Assembly (NCBI GenBank): GCA_026707445.1
Contig: JAPOWV010000011.1
Coordinates: 83,927 to 147,926 of the forward strand
Source of the DNA: Gammaproteobacteria bacterium
GTDB taxonomy: Bacteria; Pseudomonadota; Gammaproteobacteria; Steroidobacterales; Foliamicaceae
Reading direction: 5' to 3'
DNA length: 64,000 nt
Position numbers and translations under genes: made by a program. Positions 23,915 through 33,032 of the stretch are shown here, piece after piece; the stretch's first letter is position 1; each line of letters starts with the position of its first letter. The notes below the pieces were generated by a model. That model made no database searches and was not told where the DNA came from. It saw nothing but the letters and a program-made list of their open reading frames with translations.

Positions 23915-25245
23915 ATTCCGGCCAGGGCAGACTCTCCGGAGAAGGCTACGGCTGGTACGTGGTCTTCGTGCTGTGCGTGTGCGGCGTGGTGGCGTTCATC
24001 GACCGGCAGATCATCAACCTGCTGGTGGAGGACATCAAGGCCGACCTGCTGGTCAGCGACACGCAGATCAGCCTCCTGCAGGGTTTTGCGTTCGCGGTCT
24101 TCTACGCGCTCGTGGCCATTCCGCTGGGACGAATCGCCGACAGCACCAATCGGCGCCTGCTGATCACCGCCGGAATCTGCGCCTGGACGGTCGCGGCCAT
24201 CTGCTGCGGCCTGGCGCAGACCTATGCCCAGCTTTTCTTCGCCCGGATGATGGTGGGTGTGGGCGAGGCGGTGCTGACGCCCGCGGGCTTCTCTCTGCTG
24301 GCCGACTTCTTCAGGCCCAGGCGGCTGGCGCGGCCCGTCAGCGTCTTTACCGCGTCCAGTTTCTTCGGTTCGGGCATCGCGCTGATGGTGGGCGGATACA
24401 TCGTCAACGCGATCCAGGCCGCCGACGGAATCTCGCTGCCGCTTTTCGGGCCGCTGCGCCTCTGGCAGGCCGTGTTCATCCTCGGCGCCCTGCCCGGCAT
24501 TCCGGCCGCCATCTGGTTCTTCCTTTCGGTGCGGGAGCCGCGCCGGCGAGGCGCGCCTTCCAGCCTGCAAAGTTCCCGGGAATACCGGCGCGGCTTCCTG
24601 GAGGCCATGCGCTATGTGGGCAACAACCGCCGCCTGTTCCTGTCGATCTACGCGGGCATTTCGTTCCTGGCCGCGGCCCAGTTCGCGCTGGGCGCCTGGA
24701 TCCCCGCATACTTCATTCGCACCCATGGCTGGTCGGCCGGCGACATCGGCTACGCCCAGGGCTTCGTGTTCCTCGTATGCGCCACGATAGGCGTGGTGGG
24801 CGGCGGTTGGCTTACGGACGCCATGCAGGCGCGCGGCCATCGCGACGCCAATCTCAAGACCTCCACGTTCGGCGGGCTGCTGGCAATGCCCTTTGCCGTG
24901 GCCATCCCCCTGGCGACCGATCCAATGGTTGCCGTCGCATTGCTCGCGCCGGCCGTGCTGTTCGGCGCCATACCCTTCGGCGGCGGAGTCGCGGCGCTGC
25001 CGATGGTCTCGCCGCCGCAGTTCCGCGCCCAGCTCGTCGCGTTCTACCTCCTGGTCGCGAACATTCTGGGCCAGGCCGGCGGGCCCTGGCTGGTCGCCCA
25101 GTTTACCGACCGGGTATTCGCCGACGACGCCGCCGTGGGATGGTCGCTGATGATCGCGGTGCCTCTGCTCCTGGCGATCGGCAGCCTGCTCACGCTGTCC
25201 GGATGGCGGCCCTTGCGCGCGCAACTGGCCGAACCGTCGGCCTGA
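23911..25245 (+). CDS. MFS transporter (spinster-like)
   Basis: A 444-residue carrier with about 12 hydrophobic segments. VVFVLCVCGVVAFIDRQIIN and LLQGFAFAVFYALVAIPLGR with a GRIADSTNRRLL loop are the MFS signature between helices 2 and 3, in the form seen in spinster-type members that often carry organic acids or lipids. It overlaps prpE by 4 bp, so its substrate is probably a carboxylate activated by that enzyme. It ends 18 bp from the convergent hydrolase gene. Confidence 0.88.
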   Translation: MNSGQGRLSGEGYGWYVVFVLCVCGVVAFIDRQIINLLVEDIKADLLVSDTQISLLQGFAFAVFYALVAIPLGRIADSTNRRLLITAGICAWTVAAICCGLAQTYAQLFFARMMVGVGEAVLTPAGFSLLADFFRPRRLARPVSVFTASSFFGSGIALMVGGYIVNAIQAADGISLPLFGPLRLWQAVFILGALPGIPAAIWFFLSVREPRRRGAPSSLQSSREYRRGFLEAMRYVGNNRRLFLSIYAGISFLAAAQFALGAWIPAYFIRTHGWSAGDIGYAQGFVFLVCATIGVVGGGWLTDAMQARGHRDANLKTSTFGGLLAMPFAVAIPLATDPMVAVALLAPAVLFGAIPFGGGVAALPMVSPPQFRAQLVAFYLLVANILGQAGGPWLVAQFTDRVFADDAAVGWSLMIAVPLLLAIGSLLTLSGWRPLRAQLAEPSA

Positions 25246-25263
25246 CCAGGGGCGACCGCGGTC

Positions 25264-26061
25264 TCAGGAACTGATGTCCCGCAGCAGGCGGGACAGTTCG
25301 TCGTTGTACCGGTCCGCCACGGTCACCGTGCAGAAATGCCCGCCTTCCGGCAGCATCACCCGGCGCGCGCCGGGAATCCGCTCGGCCAGTTCCCGCGCCA
25401 TGCCGGGGGGCGTGAGCACATCGTCTTTCGCCGAAATGATGCCGGTCGGTACGCGGATTCCGTGGACTTTTCCCCTCAGGTCATGCGTCATTACGGCATT
25501 CAGCCGGCCCAATTCCGTCTCTACCCCCGGAAACACCTTCAGGCGCTCCGCGACGATCCTGTCCCTGCCCGGATATGAGTCCTCGATGGCCCACGCCGGT
25601 GTGACCAGCAGGGTCCCGGAGAACAGGTAACTCTCGGCGCCGGCGTCCAGCAGGATTTTCCGCCTGAGCTGAAACAGCTCGACGAACAGCGGCGTCGGGC
25701 CGGCCCAGCTTGAGCTCAGGACCAGCGAACGTATCCGGTCAGGGGCCCGCAGCGCCAGGTGCTGCCCGATCGCGCCTCCGGTCGAGTGTCCCACGACGTG
25801 CGCCGATTCGATTTCAAGCGCGTCCATCAAGGCCAGCGCGTCATCCGCCATCTCGCCCACACTGCCATGCAGCGGCGCCTCCGGACTGCGCCCCACGCCC
25901 CGATGATCGTAAGTCACGACGCGGTAGCGCGACGAGAAATACTCGACCTGGTTGCGCCAGAAGGTCCCCGATCCGCCCAGCCCCGGGACCAGCAGCAGGA
26001 CCTCCCCCTCGCCGCGCTCCTCGACGTAAAGCTCAGCGTCGCCTGCGGAAATCAGGGGCAC
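25264..26061 (-). CDS. alpha/beta-hydrolase (enol-lactonase/RutD-like)
   Basis: A 265-residue alpha/beta-hydrolase with PGLGGSGTFWRNQ oxyanion region, VVGHSTGGAIGQH nucleophile elbow (Ser), SAKDDVLTP acid and EGGHFC base. The pattern is close to 3-oxoadipate enol-lactonase and RutD-type carbon-nitrogen hydrolases. The actual ester, lactone or amide is not known. It lies downstream of the aldehyde dehydrogenase on the same strand, but a long inverted repeat (26089-26185) sits between them. Confidence 0.85.
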   Translation of the reverse strand: MPLISAGDAELYVEERGEGEVLLLVPGLGGSGTFWRNQVEYFSSRYRVVTYDHRGVGRSPEAPLHGSVGEMADDALALMDALEIESAHVVGHSTGGAIGQHLALRAPDRIRSLVLSSSWAGPTPLFVELFQLRRKILLDAGAESYLFSGTLLVTPAWAIEDSYPGRDRIVAERLKVFPGVETELGRLNAVMTHDLRGKVHGIRVPTGIISAKDDVLTPPGMARELAERIPGARRVMLPEGGHFCTVTVADRYNDELSRLLRDISS

Positions 26062-26088
26062 GGAGGTTCTCAGGAACGCAATGCGTTA

Positions 26089-26185
26089 GCCTTTCTTCGC
26101 CTCCTTCTTTCCGGAGTGTTGGAGCCAGGGATGGCGGAACCAAGCCATGGAAGGCGTCTCCGGACAGAAGGAGGCGAAGAAAGGC
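26089..26185. repeat. long intergenic inverted repeat, copy 2 (28-bp arms, one mismatch)
   Basis: The arms 26089-26116 and 26158-26185 pair over 28 bp with one mismatch at 26165. The 41-nt centre starts TGTTGGAGCC, contains GCGGAACCAAGC and CATGGAAGG, and ends AGGCGT. The centre motifs and the CCGGAG edge agree with copy 1 at 8036-8193, while the arm sequences are unrelated, so pairing rather than sequence is kept. It starts 6 bp beyond the aldehyde dehydrogenase stop and would form a very stable hairpin at that mRNA's 3' end. Confidence 0.8.
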
Positions 26186-26191
26186 GGGTGA

Positions 26192-27673
26192 CTAGGACCA
26201 GGACAGCGTGACCGCCTTGGTCTTCGTGTAGAGGTCCAGGGCCGCTTCGCCGAACTCGCGGCCCCAGCCGGACTGCTTATTGCCCCCGAACGGCATCGTG
26301 GGATCCATCGCCGCATGGCAATTCACGCCCACCTGGCCGGCGTCGATCAGCCGGGTCATGCGCATCGCGGTTTCAAGGTCGCGCGTCCAGACGCTGCCGG
26401 ACAGCCCGTAGGTCGTGTCGTTGCCGCGCGCCGCCAGCGACTCGAAGTCCTCGTCGTCGGAAAAGGTCTGCATTGAGATCACCGGACCGAAGACCTCCTC
26501 GCGAACGATCTGCATGTCCGGCTCGCACTCGGTAAACAGCGTCGGCTCAATGAACCAGCCGTCACGGTCCACGCGATTGCCCCCGGAAACCCGCCGCGCG
26601 CCTTCCTTTTCCGCGCGGGCAATCATTCCCTCGACCCGCTCGCACTGACGCTCCGTAATCAACGGGCCGATCATGTTGGCCGGGTCCGACCCGGGGCCGA
26701 TCTGCATGCCACTGGCAAACTCGGCGATCCCAGCCGCCAGGTCGTCGGCGATCTTCTCGTGCACGAACAGGCGGCTGCCGCACACGCAATTCTGGCCGGA
26801 AAGGAGAAAACCGGCCATGGCGACGCCGGGCACCGTAGTCGCCAGGTCCGCATCAGGAAATACGAACACCGGGGACTTGCCGCCCAGTTCCAGCGAGACT
26901 TTCTTCAGATTGCCCGCCGCGGCCTTGACGATGATCCGTCCAACCTCGGTCGATCCGGTAAAGGCGATCTTGTCGACGTCGTCGTGTGCGGTCAGCGCTG
27001 CGCCGGCTTCTTCACCGAGCCCATTGACTACGTTGAACACACCGTCCGGAAAGCCTGCTTCCTGCGCAATCTCCGCCATCAGCAAACCCGCGATGGGAGC
27101 GTCTTCCGCGGGCTTGAGCACCAGCGTGCAGCCGGCCGCCAGCACCGGCGCGATCTTGAGCATTTCCATGCCGTAGGGATAGTTCCAGGGCGTGATCGCG
27201 CCCACCACGCCGATCGGTTCCCGCAAGGTGTAGGCAAGCAGGTCGCTCGGAGACTTGCCCATGGCCGAAGACGGCATGGTCTTGCCGGTGATCTTGTTCG
27301 TCCACCCGGCGTAGTAGCGCAGGAACAGGGACGCGAAGGGCGCCGACCCCTGCGCGATCATGCGCGGCAGTCCACCGTCCAGGATCGACAGTTCGGTAAT
27401 GTCTTCCGCGTTTGCCTCCATCAGCTCCGCGAACCTGAGAATGAGCCTGGCGCGCTCGTCCGGCGCTACCGCGGCCCAGGCCGGCAGCGCCGCCCGGGCG
27501 GCCGCTACCGCCGCATCGATTTCACTCTGTCCGCCCAGATGCAATTGCGAGATCGCCTTACCGGTGGCCGGGTCCAGAACGTCCCGCAAGCTTCCGCTTG
27601 CGACGCGTTCTCCGTTGATGAAGTGCGGTTGCGGGCGGCTTAGCCGCGCGGTCGGATTGGTTGAGATTCCCAT
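26192..27673 (-). CDS. NAD(P)-dependent aldehyde dehydrogenase
   Basis: A 493-residue aldehyde dehydrogenase that oxidises an aldehyde to an acid. VTLELGGKSPVFV-like text (SLELGGKSPVFVFPDADL) holds the catalytic Glu, LSGQNCVCGSRLFVH the catalytic Cys, and GSTEVGRII the cofactor loop. ITPWNYPYGMEMLKIAPVLA is the standard Rossmann entry. ATG 27673 (MGISTNP) is chosen over longer in-frame starts because GGGGA precedes it and homology begins there. It diverges from the PhyH gene. Betaine-aldehyde-like and phenylacetaldehyde-like substrates are both possible. Confidence 0.9.
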   Translation of the reverse strand: MGISTNPTARLSRPQPHFINGERVASGSLRDVLDPATGKAISQLHLGGQSEIDAAVAAARAALPAWAAVAPDERARLILRFAELMEANAEDITELSILDGGLPRMIAQGSAPFASLFLRYYAGWTNKITGKTMPSSAMGKSPSDLLAYTLREPIGVVGAITPWNYPYGMEMLKIAPVLAAGCTLVLKPAEDAPIAGLLMAEIAQEAGFPDGVFNVVNGLGEEAGAALTAHDDVDKIAFTGSTEVGRIIVKAAAGNLKKVSLELGGKSPVFVFPDADLATTVPGVAMAGFLLSGQNCVCGSRLFVHEKIADDLAAGIAEFASGMQIGPGSDPANMIGPLITERQCERVEGMIARAEKEGARRVSGGNRVDRDGWFIEPTLFTECEPDMQIVREEVFGPVISMQTFSDDEDFESLAARGNDTTYGLSGSVWTRDLETAMRMTRLIDAGQVGVNCHAAMDPTMPFGGNKQSGWGREFGEAALDLYTKTKAVTLSWS

Positions 27674-27837
27674 GGCGGCATCCCCGATGCAAAGGAGTGC
27701 TGATTCTATGCAGCGCGGCTGAGAGCGTAAAGTCGCCATACGCCGCATTTATGGGAGGGCAACGCGTTTTCTATTGGCGGTATGGAACAAGTCTCGTGTA
27801 CATTTGACGGATTACCGCTGTGCCGGCCTGATTGACC

Positions 27838-28767
27838 ATGACCACACTCCCCGAACCGTGCCGTCCCATTACCGATGTGGAAATTGCAACCTACGAGCGC
27901 GACGGTGTCGTGTGCCTGCGAGGCATCCTGGACCGCCGCTGGATCGACTCGCTGATTCCGGCCGCCCGGCGGATTGCCATAGACAATGAGGACGTCGGCC
28001 TGCTGCCCACCTATCCCGGCCGCTACATGTCGCGCAAGGTGGCGGAATTCCGGAAGTTCGTGTTCGAGTCGCCTGCGGCCGAAGCGGCCGCCCGGGTGAT
28101 GAGATCGAGCATGGTGCGCTTTTTCTTTGACGAGTTCTTCGTCAAGCCTCCTCGCTCCAGCAAGACCACGATATGGCACTGCGACCGGATGGGCTGGCCC
28201 ACGGTCGGCAAGATGGTGCCCTCGATATGGGTGCCGCTGACGCCCATCGCCGAAGAGAATTCCCTGGAGTGCATTGCGGGTTCGCAGAGCCAGGACGTGC
28301 GCTACTGGCTGTTCTCGCCCAACGCGCGGCAGATGGACAGACCGGCCGACCGGGTGCCTCATCCGGATGGAGAAAAACTCCGCGCCGATCCCGCCAACCG
28401 TTTTCTGAAATGGGCGATGGACCCCGGCGACATCCTGATCGTGCATCCATGGACGCTGCATTACTCGCACGGCAATACGGCCGACGACTGGCGGATCGCA
28501 CTTTCGATACGGGTGTTCGGTGACGACATTCGCTGGCACCCGAGACCGGACTGCGTGAACCTGGCCGGCGTCAGCTTCGATGAGATGATCGAAGGCGAGC
28601 CGCCGGGGGGACCGCTTTTCCCGGTCCTCTGGTCGCAGGAAGGGTATCGGGACGGCGATGCCGATTTTCCCACCGGCTTTGCCACCAGCTGGAGCCGGGA
28701 GCGGCGCACCGACATCAACGAATACGAAGCGTTCAAGCGCGCGATGGCGGCGCAGAAGGCGGGCTGA
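27838..28767 (+). CDS. phytanoyl-CoA dioxygenase (PhyH) family Fe(II)/2-oxoglutarate oxygenase
   Basis: A 309-residue non-haem iron oxygenase. His114-Cys-Asp116 in IWHCDRMGW form the H-x-D part of the iron triad, and the distal His lies in IVHPWTLHYSHGNTA, followed by the Arg expected to bind 2-oxoglutarate (DDWRIALSIRV). Family members hydroxylate or halogenate small molecules such as ectoine, phytanoyl-CoA or natural products. It heads a plus-strand operon with a small helical protein, a SAM methyltransferase, an FAD oxidase and an FAD monooxygenase. ATG 27838 is preferred to the TTG two codons upstream. Confidence 0.88.
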   Translation: MTTLPEPCRPITDVEIATYERDGVVCLRGILDRRWIDSLIPAARRIAIDNEDVGLLPTYPGRYMSRKVAEFRKFVFESPAAEAAARVMRSSMVRFFFDEFFVKPPRSSKTTIWHCDRMGWPTVGKMVPSIWVPLTPIAEENSLECIAGSQSQDVRYWLFSPNARQMDRPADRVPHPDGEKLRADPANRFLKWAMDPGDILIVHPWTLHYSHGNTADDWRIALSIRVFGDDIRWHPRPDCVNLAGVSFDEMIEGEPPGGPLFPVLWSQEGYRDGDADFPTGFATSWSRERRTDINEYEAFKRAMAAQKAG

Positions 28768-28804
28768 CCGGGTCCTTCGGCAGGCGCGGCAGGGGAGATC
28801 GAAA

Positions 28805-29122
28805 ATGAATTCGAAACATGACGAACTGTCCCGGGCGCAGGTGGACCGCGCCGGTCTGCCGGGCCCCGGCGAGGAGCCGCATTTTCTTCCCCATCCCGTG
28901 ATGGATCGCCTGCTGGAAGCGGTGATCGTCCTGGGTGGCGAGTTGTGGATCGAGCGCGACCGGCGCCGGGCGCTGGAGTCCTTGCTGCATTCCAAGGGCC
29001 TGGTCACACCCGAGGAAATCGAGACCCATTCCGAGACCGACGCGCAGGACCGGCAGCAGGAGCTGACTGCCCTGGTGACTCGTTTGCTCGACCCCCTCCG
29101 CACGATGCGCGCCGACGGCTAG
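28805..29122 (+). CDS. small helical protein S2, partner of methyltransferase 2 (unknown family)
   Basis: A 105-residue protein of the same family as those at 8219-8587 and 33033-33323. Residues 45-72 align ungapped to both, sharing E46, Asp52-Arg53, E58, G65-L66 and I72. The core is amphipathic and probably forms helices with a short turn at the Gly-Leu. Unlike the other two copies, it lies before its methyltransferase gene, with 70 bp between, rather than after it with an overlap. No enzyme motif, signal or membrane helix is seen. Function unknown; a subunit or chaperone of the methyltransferase is the simplest inference. Confidence 0.75.
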   Translation: MNSKHDELSRAQVDRAGLPGPGEEPHFLPHPVMDRLLEAVIVLGGELWIERDRRRALESLLHSKGLVTPEEIETHSETDAQDRQQELTALVTRLLDPLRTMRADG

Positions 29123-29192
29123 CGCCGTCCCCCGGCCGACGTGCGTTAATCTTTGGGCGCACCCGGCATCCCTGAAATACAGGAAAGCAGAT

Positions 29193-30257
29193 ATGGAACA
29201 ACGAAATCCCGGCAAGCACCCCCAGCCCCCGAGAAGGGAGGACGCCAGCCACATGGATTACATGACCGAGGTTCGCAACTTCGCCATACGGTCATGGTTT
29301 CCCGAAATCGCCGGCGAGGTGGGCGGAATTGCCGCGCAAGCCGGCATGCCCGCGGGCATCAGCGCAGACGAGTACGCACAACTTGCGCCGGAAATCGATC
29401 GAAGCCCAGCCGTGGCGGGGTGGAAGCGCCTGATGCGCAGCCAGCAGCAGCTTGCCTGGCAGAAGCTGCAGGACTCCTACGCCGCCGATCGCGAGTTCTG
29501 GGAAGGCCAGCTGACGGAGGCCGAAGAACGCAACCCGGGACGCCTGCATTACGATCCGGATTTCCAAGTGCCGGAATCGGCCTGCGAGGACATTCACCTG
29601 CAGCCCGGCGGCTATTGCGGCGACAATCTGGCGGGCTTTGTCTTCTATCACGGCACCCGGGTCTTCTATCAGGGCGACAACGACAGGGATGAAATTCACG
29701 AAGCCTGCGTGGACGACATGCGGCTGCCGGCGGACGGCCAGGTCCGGCGAATCCTGGACCTCGGTTGCTCGATCGGGCAATGCACGACGGTCTTGAAGGA
29801 TCGGCACCCGCAGGCGGAAGTCTGGGGACTTGACGTTGCGCTGCCCATGTTGCGTTATGCGCACATGCGCGCAACCGATATGGGCGTGGACGTGCACTTT
29901 CAGCAAGCCCTGGCGGAGAACATGCAACATGCGGATGATTCGTTCGACGCGGTGCTGGCCTACATCCTGTTTCACGAGGTCCCCGAACACACCTTCGAAC
30001 CCATCGTCCGCGAAATGCTGAGAGTGCTGCGCCCGGGCGGCACGCTCACGGTGATCGATACGCCCAATTCCACCGTGTTTCCCACCCCGAACTGGATGTG
30101 GAAGGTGTTCGACGCGCGCTACAACTGCGAGCCTTATTCCCAGGCATTCGGAGCGTTGGATTTCGCGGCCCTGCTTGATAAGGTGGGCTTCGAGGACGTC
30201 CGGAAGGAAACCACCAACACGTTTCTTCTCAATACGCTGGCCACCAAGCCCGGCTGA
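29193..30257 (+). CDS. class I SAM-dependent methyltransferase 2, long helical N-terminal domain
   Basis: A 354-residue protein with a helical N-terminal domain (about 20-115, with WKRLMRSQQQLAWQKL), the linker motif IHLQPGGY at 134-141 preceded by DPDFQVP, and a class I methyltransferase from about 185: RILDLGCSIGQCTT (motif I), WGLDVALPMLRYAH, FDAVLAYILFHEVPE and LRPGGTLTVIDTPN. It shares domain order with the proteins at 8584-9714 and 33320-34381. ATG 29193 has AGGAAAG upstream; ATG 29253 is a shorter option. It sits 3 bp before the FAD oxidase gene. Substrate unknown. Confidence 0.85.
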   Translation: MEQRNPGKHPQPPRREDASHMDYMTEVRNFAIRSWFPEIAGEVGGIAAQAGMPAGISADEYAQLAPEIDRSPAVAGWKRLMRSQQQLAWQKLQDSYAADREFWEGQLTEAEERNPGRLHYDPDFQVPESACEDIHLQPGGYCGDNLAGFVFYHGTRVFYQGDNDRDEIHEACVDDMRLPADGQVRRILDLGCSIGQCTTVLKDRHPQAEVWGLDVALPMLRYAHMRATDMGVDVHFQQALAENMQHADDSFDAVLAYILFHEVPEHTFEPIVREMLRVLRPGGTLTVIDTPNSTVFPTPNWMWKVFDARYNCEPYSQAFGALDFAALLDKVGFEDVRKETTNTFLLNTLATKPG

Positions 30258-30260
30258 GAA

Positions 30261-31844
30261 ATGCGCCGCAAGAGCCCGGCCGCGGACGGCGCGGCGCTGA
30301 TCGATGCGCTGATCGAGGCGGTCGGGCCGGAACACGCGGTCACGTCCAGGGAAGCGAGGGAGCTCGCTTCGCAGGACGTTTACCGCAGCGTCGAGACGCC
30401 GCTTGCCGTGGTCAGCCCCGCTACGACGCAGGAGGTGCAGGCCGTGCTGCGCGCTTGCCATGCGCACGAAACGGCGACGTTCGTGCGGGGTGGCGGCATG
30501 TCCTACACGGACGCCTTTCTGCCCGATCGCGAGCGCTCGATCGTCCTGGATACCGGCCGGCTCAATGCCGTTCGCGAGATCAATGCGCATGATCTGTACG
30601 CGACGGTGGAAGCCGGATGCACCTGGTCCGCCGTGGATGCCGAGCTCGCCGAACACGGGCTGAGATCGATATTCTGGGGGCCGATGTCCGGCCGTCTTTC
30701 GACCGTCGGCGGCGCCATGTCGCAGGGGGCGGTCACTTTCGGCTCAGGAAGGCACGGTCCTTCGGTGTCCGCCGCCTTGGGGCTGGAGGTCGTGCTGGGG
30801 GACGGCAGCGTGCTGGTGACCGGTTCCGGAGGTCAGCCGGAGCACAGCTCCTTTTTCCGGGAATACGGCCCGGATCTGACCGGGCTTTTCTGCGGCGACG
30901 CGGGCGCCCTTGGAGTGAAGACGGCAGTGACGCTCAAGCTGGAGCCGCGTCCCGCCGCCGGTCAGGGCTTGAGTTTCTCGTTCGATGATTTCTCCCAGCT
31001 CGTGGAGGCGATTCGGCGCGTTTCCCGCAGCGGTCTCGCCACCGAGGTGTTCGGCGCGGAGACGGAATTGGTCCGGCAGGCTGCGGGGCGGGCCGAGCTG
31101 AAGCAGGATGCACGAAACCTCTTCACCATCATGCGCGCCGCTTCAGGACCCCTACAGGCCCTGGGCAAGGGACTGCGGGTGGTCATGGGCGGCCGCCGGT
31201 TCCTGAACGCCTCGAAATACCTGTTGAACTTCCTCACCGAAGGGGCGGATGTGGCGGAATTGCGTATGAATCTGCGACGGATACGCAGGGCGGTCGGCGA
31301 ACGGGGCATCGAAGTGGCCAATACCATGGCGGAGTACGCTCGTGCGGTCCCGTTTCCGGCCCCGATGATCGTCAGCCCCAGCGGTCGCCGGCTGTTGCCC
31401 CTGCATGCGATCGTTCCGTTTTCGAGCGCAGTGGGCCTGCATGAAGAGTACCTGCAATACCTGGAGGGCATTCGGGGGGAGTGCGAAGAGAAGAGCGTGC
31501 AGGCATTCGTCGTCTATAGCACCAGCGCCAGGGCCGGGTTCCTCTGGGAGGTGGTGATTTACTGGGATGACGAGTGGCTTTCCTACCATCGCCGGTATCT
31601 TCCGGAAGAAATGCAAGGCGTCGCGAGCGAGGGCCGGGCGAACCCCGAGGGCCGGGAGCTGGTGGAGCGGATGCGCGTGGATCTGATCGAGCTCATGTAC
31701 CGGCATGGCGCGGTGCACCTTCAGATCGGCCGCGCCTACCCGTATGCGAGAGACCGTGACCCCGGCGCCCTGGATTTGCTGCGCTCCGTCAAGCAGCAGG
31801 TGGACCCCTCGGGGCTGATCAACCCCGGCGCCCTCGGCATCTAG
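30261..31844 (+). CDS. FAD-linked oxidase (FAD_binding_4, GlcD-like)
   Basis: A 527-residue flavoprotein. TFVRGGGMSYTDAFLPDRER and the MSGRLSTVGGAMSQGAVTFG block are the p-cresol methylhydroxylase-type FAD-binding domain, with PNPxGxxNPG-like SGLINPGAL at the C-terminus. Such enzymes oxidise alcohols, hydroxy acids or hydroxybenzyl compounds, passing electrons to oxygen or a carrier. It comes 3 bp after methyltransferase 2 and 6 bp before the FAD monooxygenase. Substrate unknown. Confidence 0.85.
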   Translation: MRRKSPAADGAALIDALIEAVGPEHAVTSREARELASQDVYRSVETPLAVVSPATTQEVQAVLRACHAHETATFVRGGGMSYTDAFLPDRERSIVLDTGRLNAVREINAHDLYATVEAGCTWSAVDAELAEHGLRSIFWGPMSGRLSTVGGAMSQGAVTFGSGRHGPSVSAALGLEVVLGDGSVLVTGSGGQPEHSSFFREYGPDLTGLFCGDAGALGVKTAVTLKLEPRPAAGQGLSFSFDDFSQLVEAIRRVSRSGLATEVFGAETELVRQAAGRAELKQDARNLFTIMRAASGPLQALGKGLRVVMGGRRFLNASKYLLNFLTEGADVAELRMNLRRIRRAVGERGIEVANTMAEYARAVPFPAPMIVSPSGRRLLPLHAIVPFSSAVGLHEEYLQYLEGIRGECEEKSVQAFVVYSTSARAGFLWEVVIYWDDEWLSYHRRYLPEEMQGVASEGRANPEGRELVERMRVDLIELMYRHGAVHLQIGRAYPYARDRDPGALDLLRSVKQQVDPSGLINPGALGI

Positions 31845-31850
31845 CAACCC

Positions 31851-33020
31851 GTGGCGGAAGAAATTGCGATTGTCGGCGCCGGCATCGGCGGCCTCGCGCT
31901 GGCGCTGGGTCTGGCCCGCGCGGGCAAGCGTCTGCGCGTCTATGAGCAGGCGCCCGAGCTCCGGGAGATCGGCGCCGGCATTTCGCTTTCTCCGAACGCC
32001 GTCAAGGGATTGCGTTATCTGGGTGTGGGCGGGCAACTGGAGGCCCTGGCCGACGAGCCGCCGACCCAGGTCACGCGGCACTATGCCCACGGCAAGATAC
32101 TGGTGAATTTCAGGCGCCACAACACGCGCGAGCAACTGGGCGCGCCGTACCTGCAGGCCCATCGCGCCGATCTGCATGATCTTCTGCGCGAAAGGCTAGC
32201 CGCGCTGCAGCCGGATGCGCTGGTGCTGGACAGGGAACTGACTGCTGTTTCTAAGGATTCAGAGGGTGCTTATGCGCTGGGTTTTGCAGACGGTTCGCAG
32301 GCTAACGCCGACTTGCTGATCGGCGCCGACGGGCTCAAGTCCATAGTGCGCCGCGAGGTCTTTTCCGAACCGGAGCCGGAATTCTCCGGCTTCGTGGCCT
32401 GGAGGGGCCTGGTCACCCGGGACGAGCTGGGCGTCGAACAGTCCCGCCCCGGTTCCATGGTGTTCGTGGCGCCGGGGCGCATGTTCGTTCGGTACCCGGT
32501 GCGCCGCGGACGGCTGCAGAATTTCGTGGCCTTTTCGCGGATCGACGATGGCTGGTCCGCTGAAGGCTGGTCGCAAACCGGCGACATCGATACGGTGCGG
32601 GAAGTGTTTTACGACTTCCACGACGACGCGCGCGTCGTGCTGAGGGCTTTCTCGGGCAGGCGCTGCCACAAATGGGGACTTTTTTCACGCCGACCCCTGC
32701 CTCGCTGGATTAAGGGCCGGGCTGCCGTGCTGGGCGACGCCGCTCACCCGATGCTGCCCTGGCTGGGTCAGGGCGCCGCGATGGCGATCGAGGACGCGGT
32801 GGTTCTCTGCCGCGCGCTGATCGAGTTCGAAGAGGCCGAGGAGGCGTTGCGTCGCTACGAGAACGCCCGCCTGGAGCGCGTAACCGTCATCCATCGTGAG
32901 TCCCTTCACGGGGGCGAGCGCCTGATGCAGCAGGACCCCGATGAATTGGCCCGCAGGCCCGTAGTTACCGAGGAGACTCTCGGGCTATCGCACTACGACC
33001 CCGCAACCGAACCGCTCTAG
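31851..33020 (+). CDS. FAD-dependent monooxygenase (salicylate hydroxylase-like)
   Basis: A 389-residue class A flavoprotein monooxygenase. EIAIVGAGIGGLALALGL is the GxGxxG FAD motif, LIGADGLKSIVRREVF is the DG motif and VLGDAAHPMLPWLGQGAAMA the GD motif. The class hydroxylates aromatic or other conjugated substrates with NAD(P)H and oxygen. The start is GTG 31851, 6 bp after the oxidase stop. It ends 12 bp from the convergent S3 gene. Together with the oxidase and PhyH it suggests oxidative modification of a ring compound. Confidence 0.88.
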   Translation: MAEEIAIVGAGIGGLALALGLARAGKRLRVYEQAPELREIGAGISLSPNAVKGLRYLGVGGQLEALADEPPTQVTRHYAHGKILVNFRRHNTREQLGAPYLQAHRADLHDLLRERLAALQPDALVLDRELTAVSKDSEGAYALGFADGSQANADLLIGADGLKSIVRREVFSEPEPEFSGFVAWRGLVTRDELGVEQSRPGSMVFVAPGRMFVRYPVRRGRLQNFVAFSRIDDGWSAEGWSQTGDIDTVREVFYDFHDDARVVLRAFSGRRCHKWGLFSRRPLPRWIKGRAAVLGDAAHPMLPWLGQGAAMAIEDAVVLCRALIEFEEAEEALRRYENARLERVTVIHRESLHGGERLMQQDPDELARRPVVTEETLGLSHYDPATEPL

Positions 33021-33032
33021 AGAGGGAGGCGG

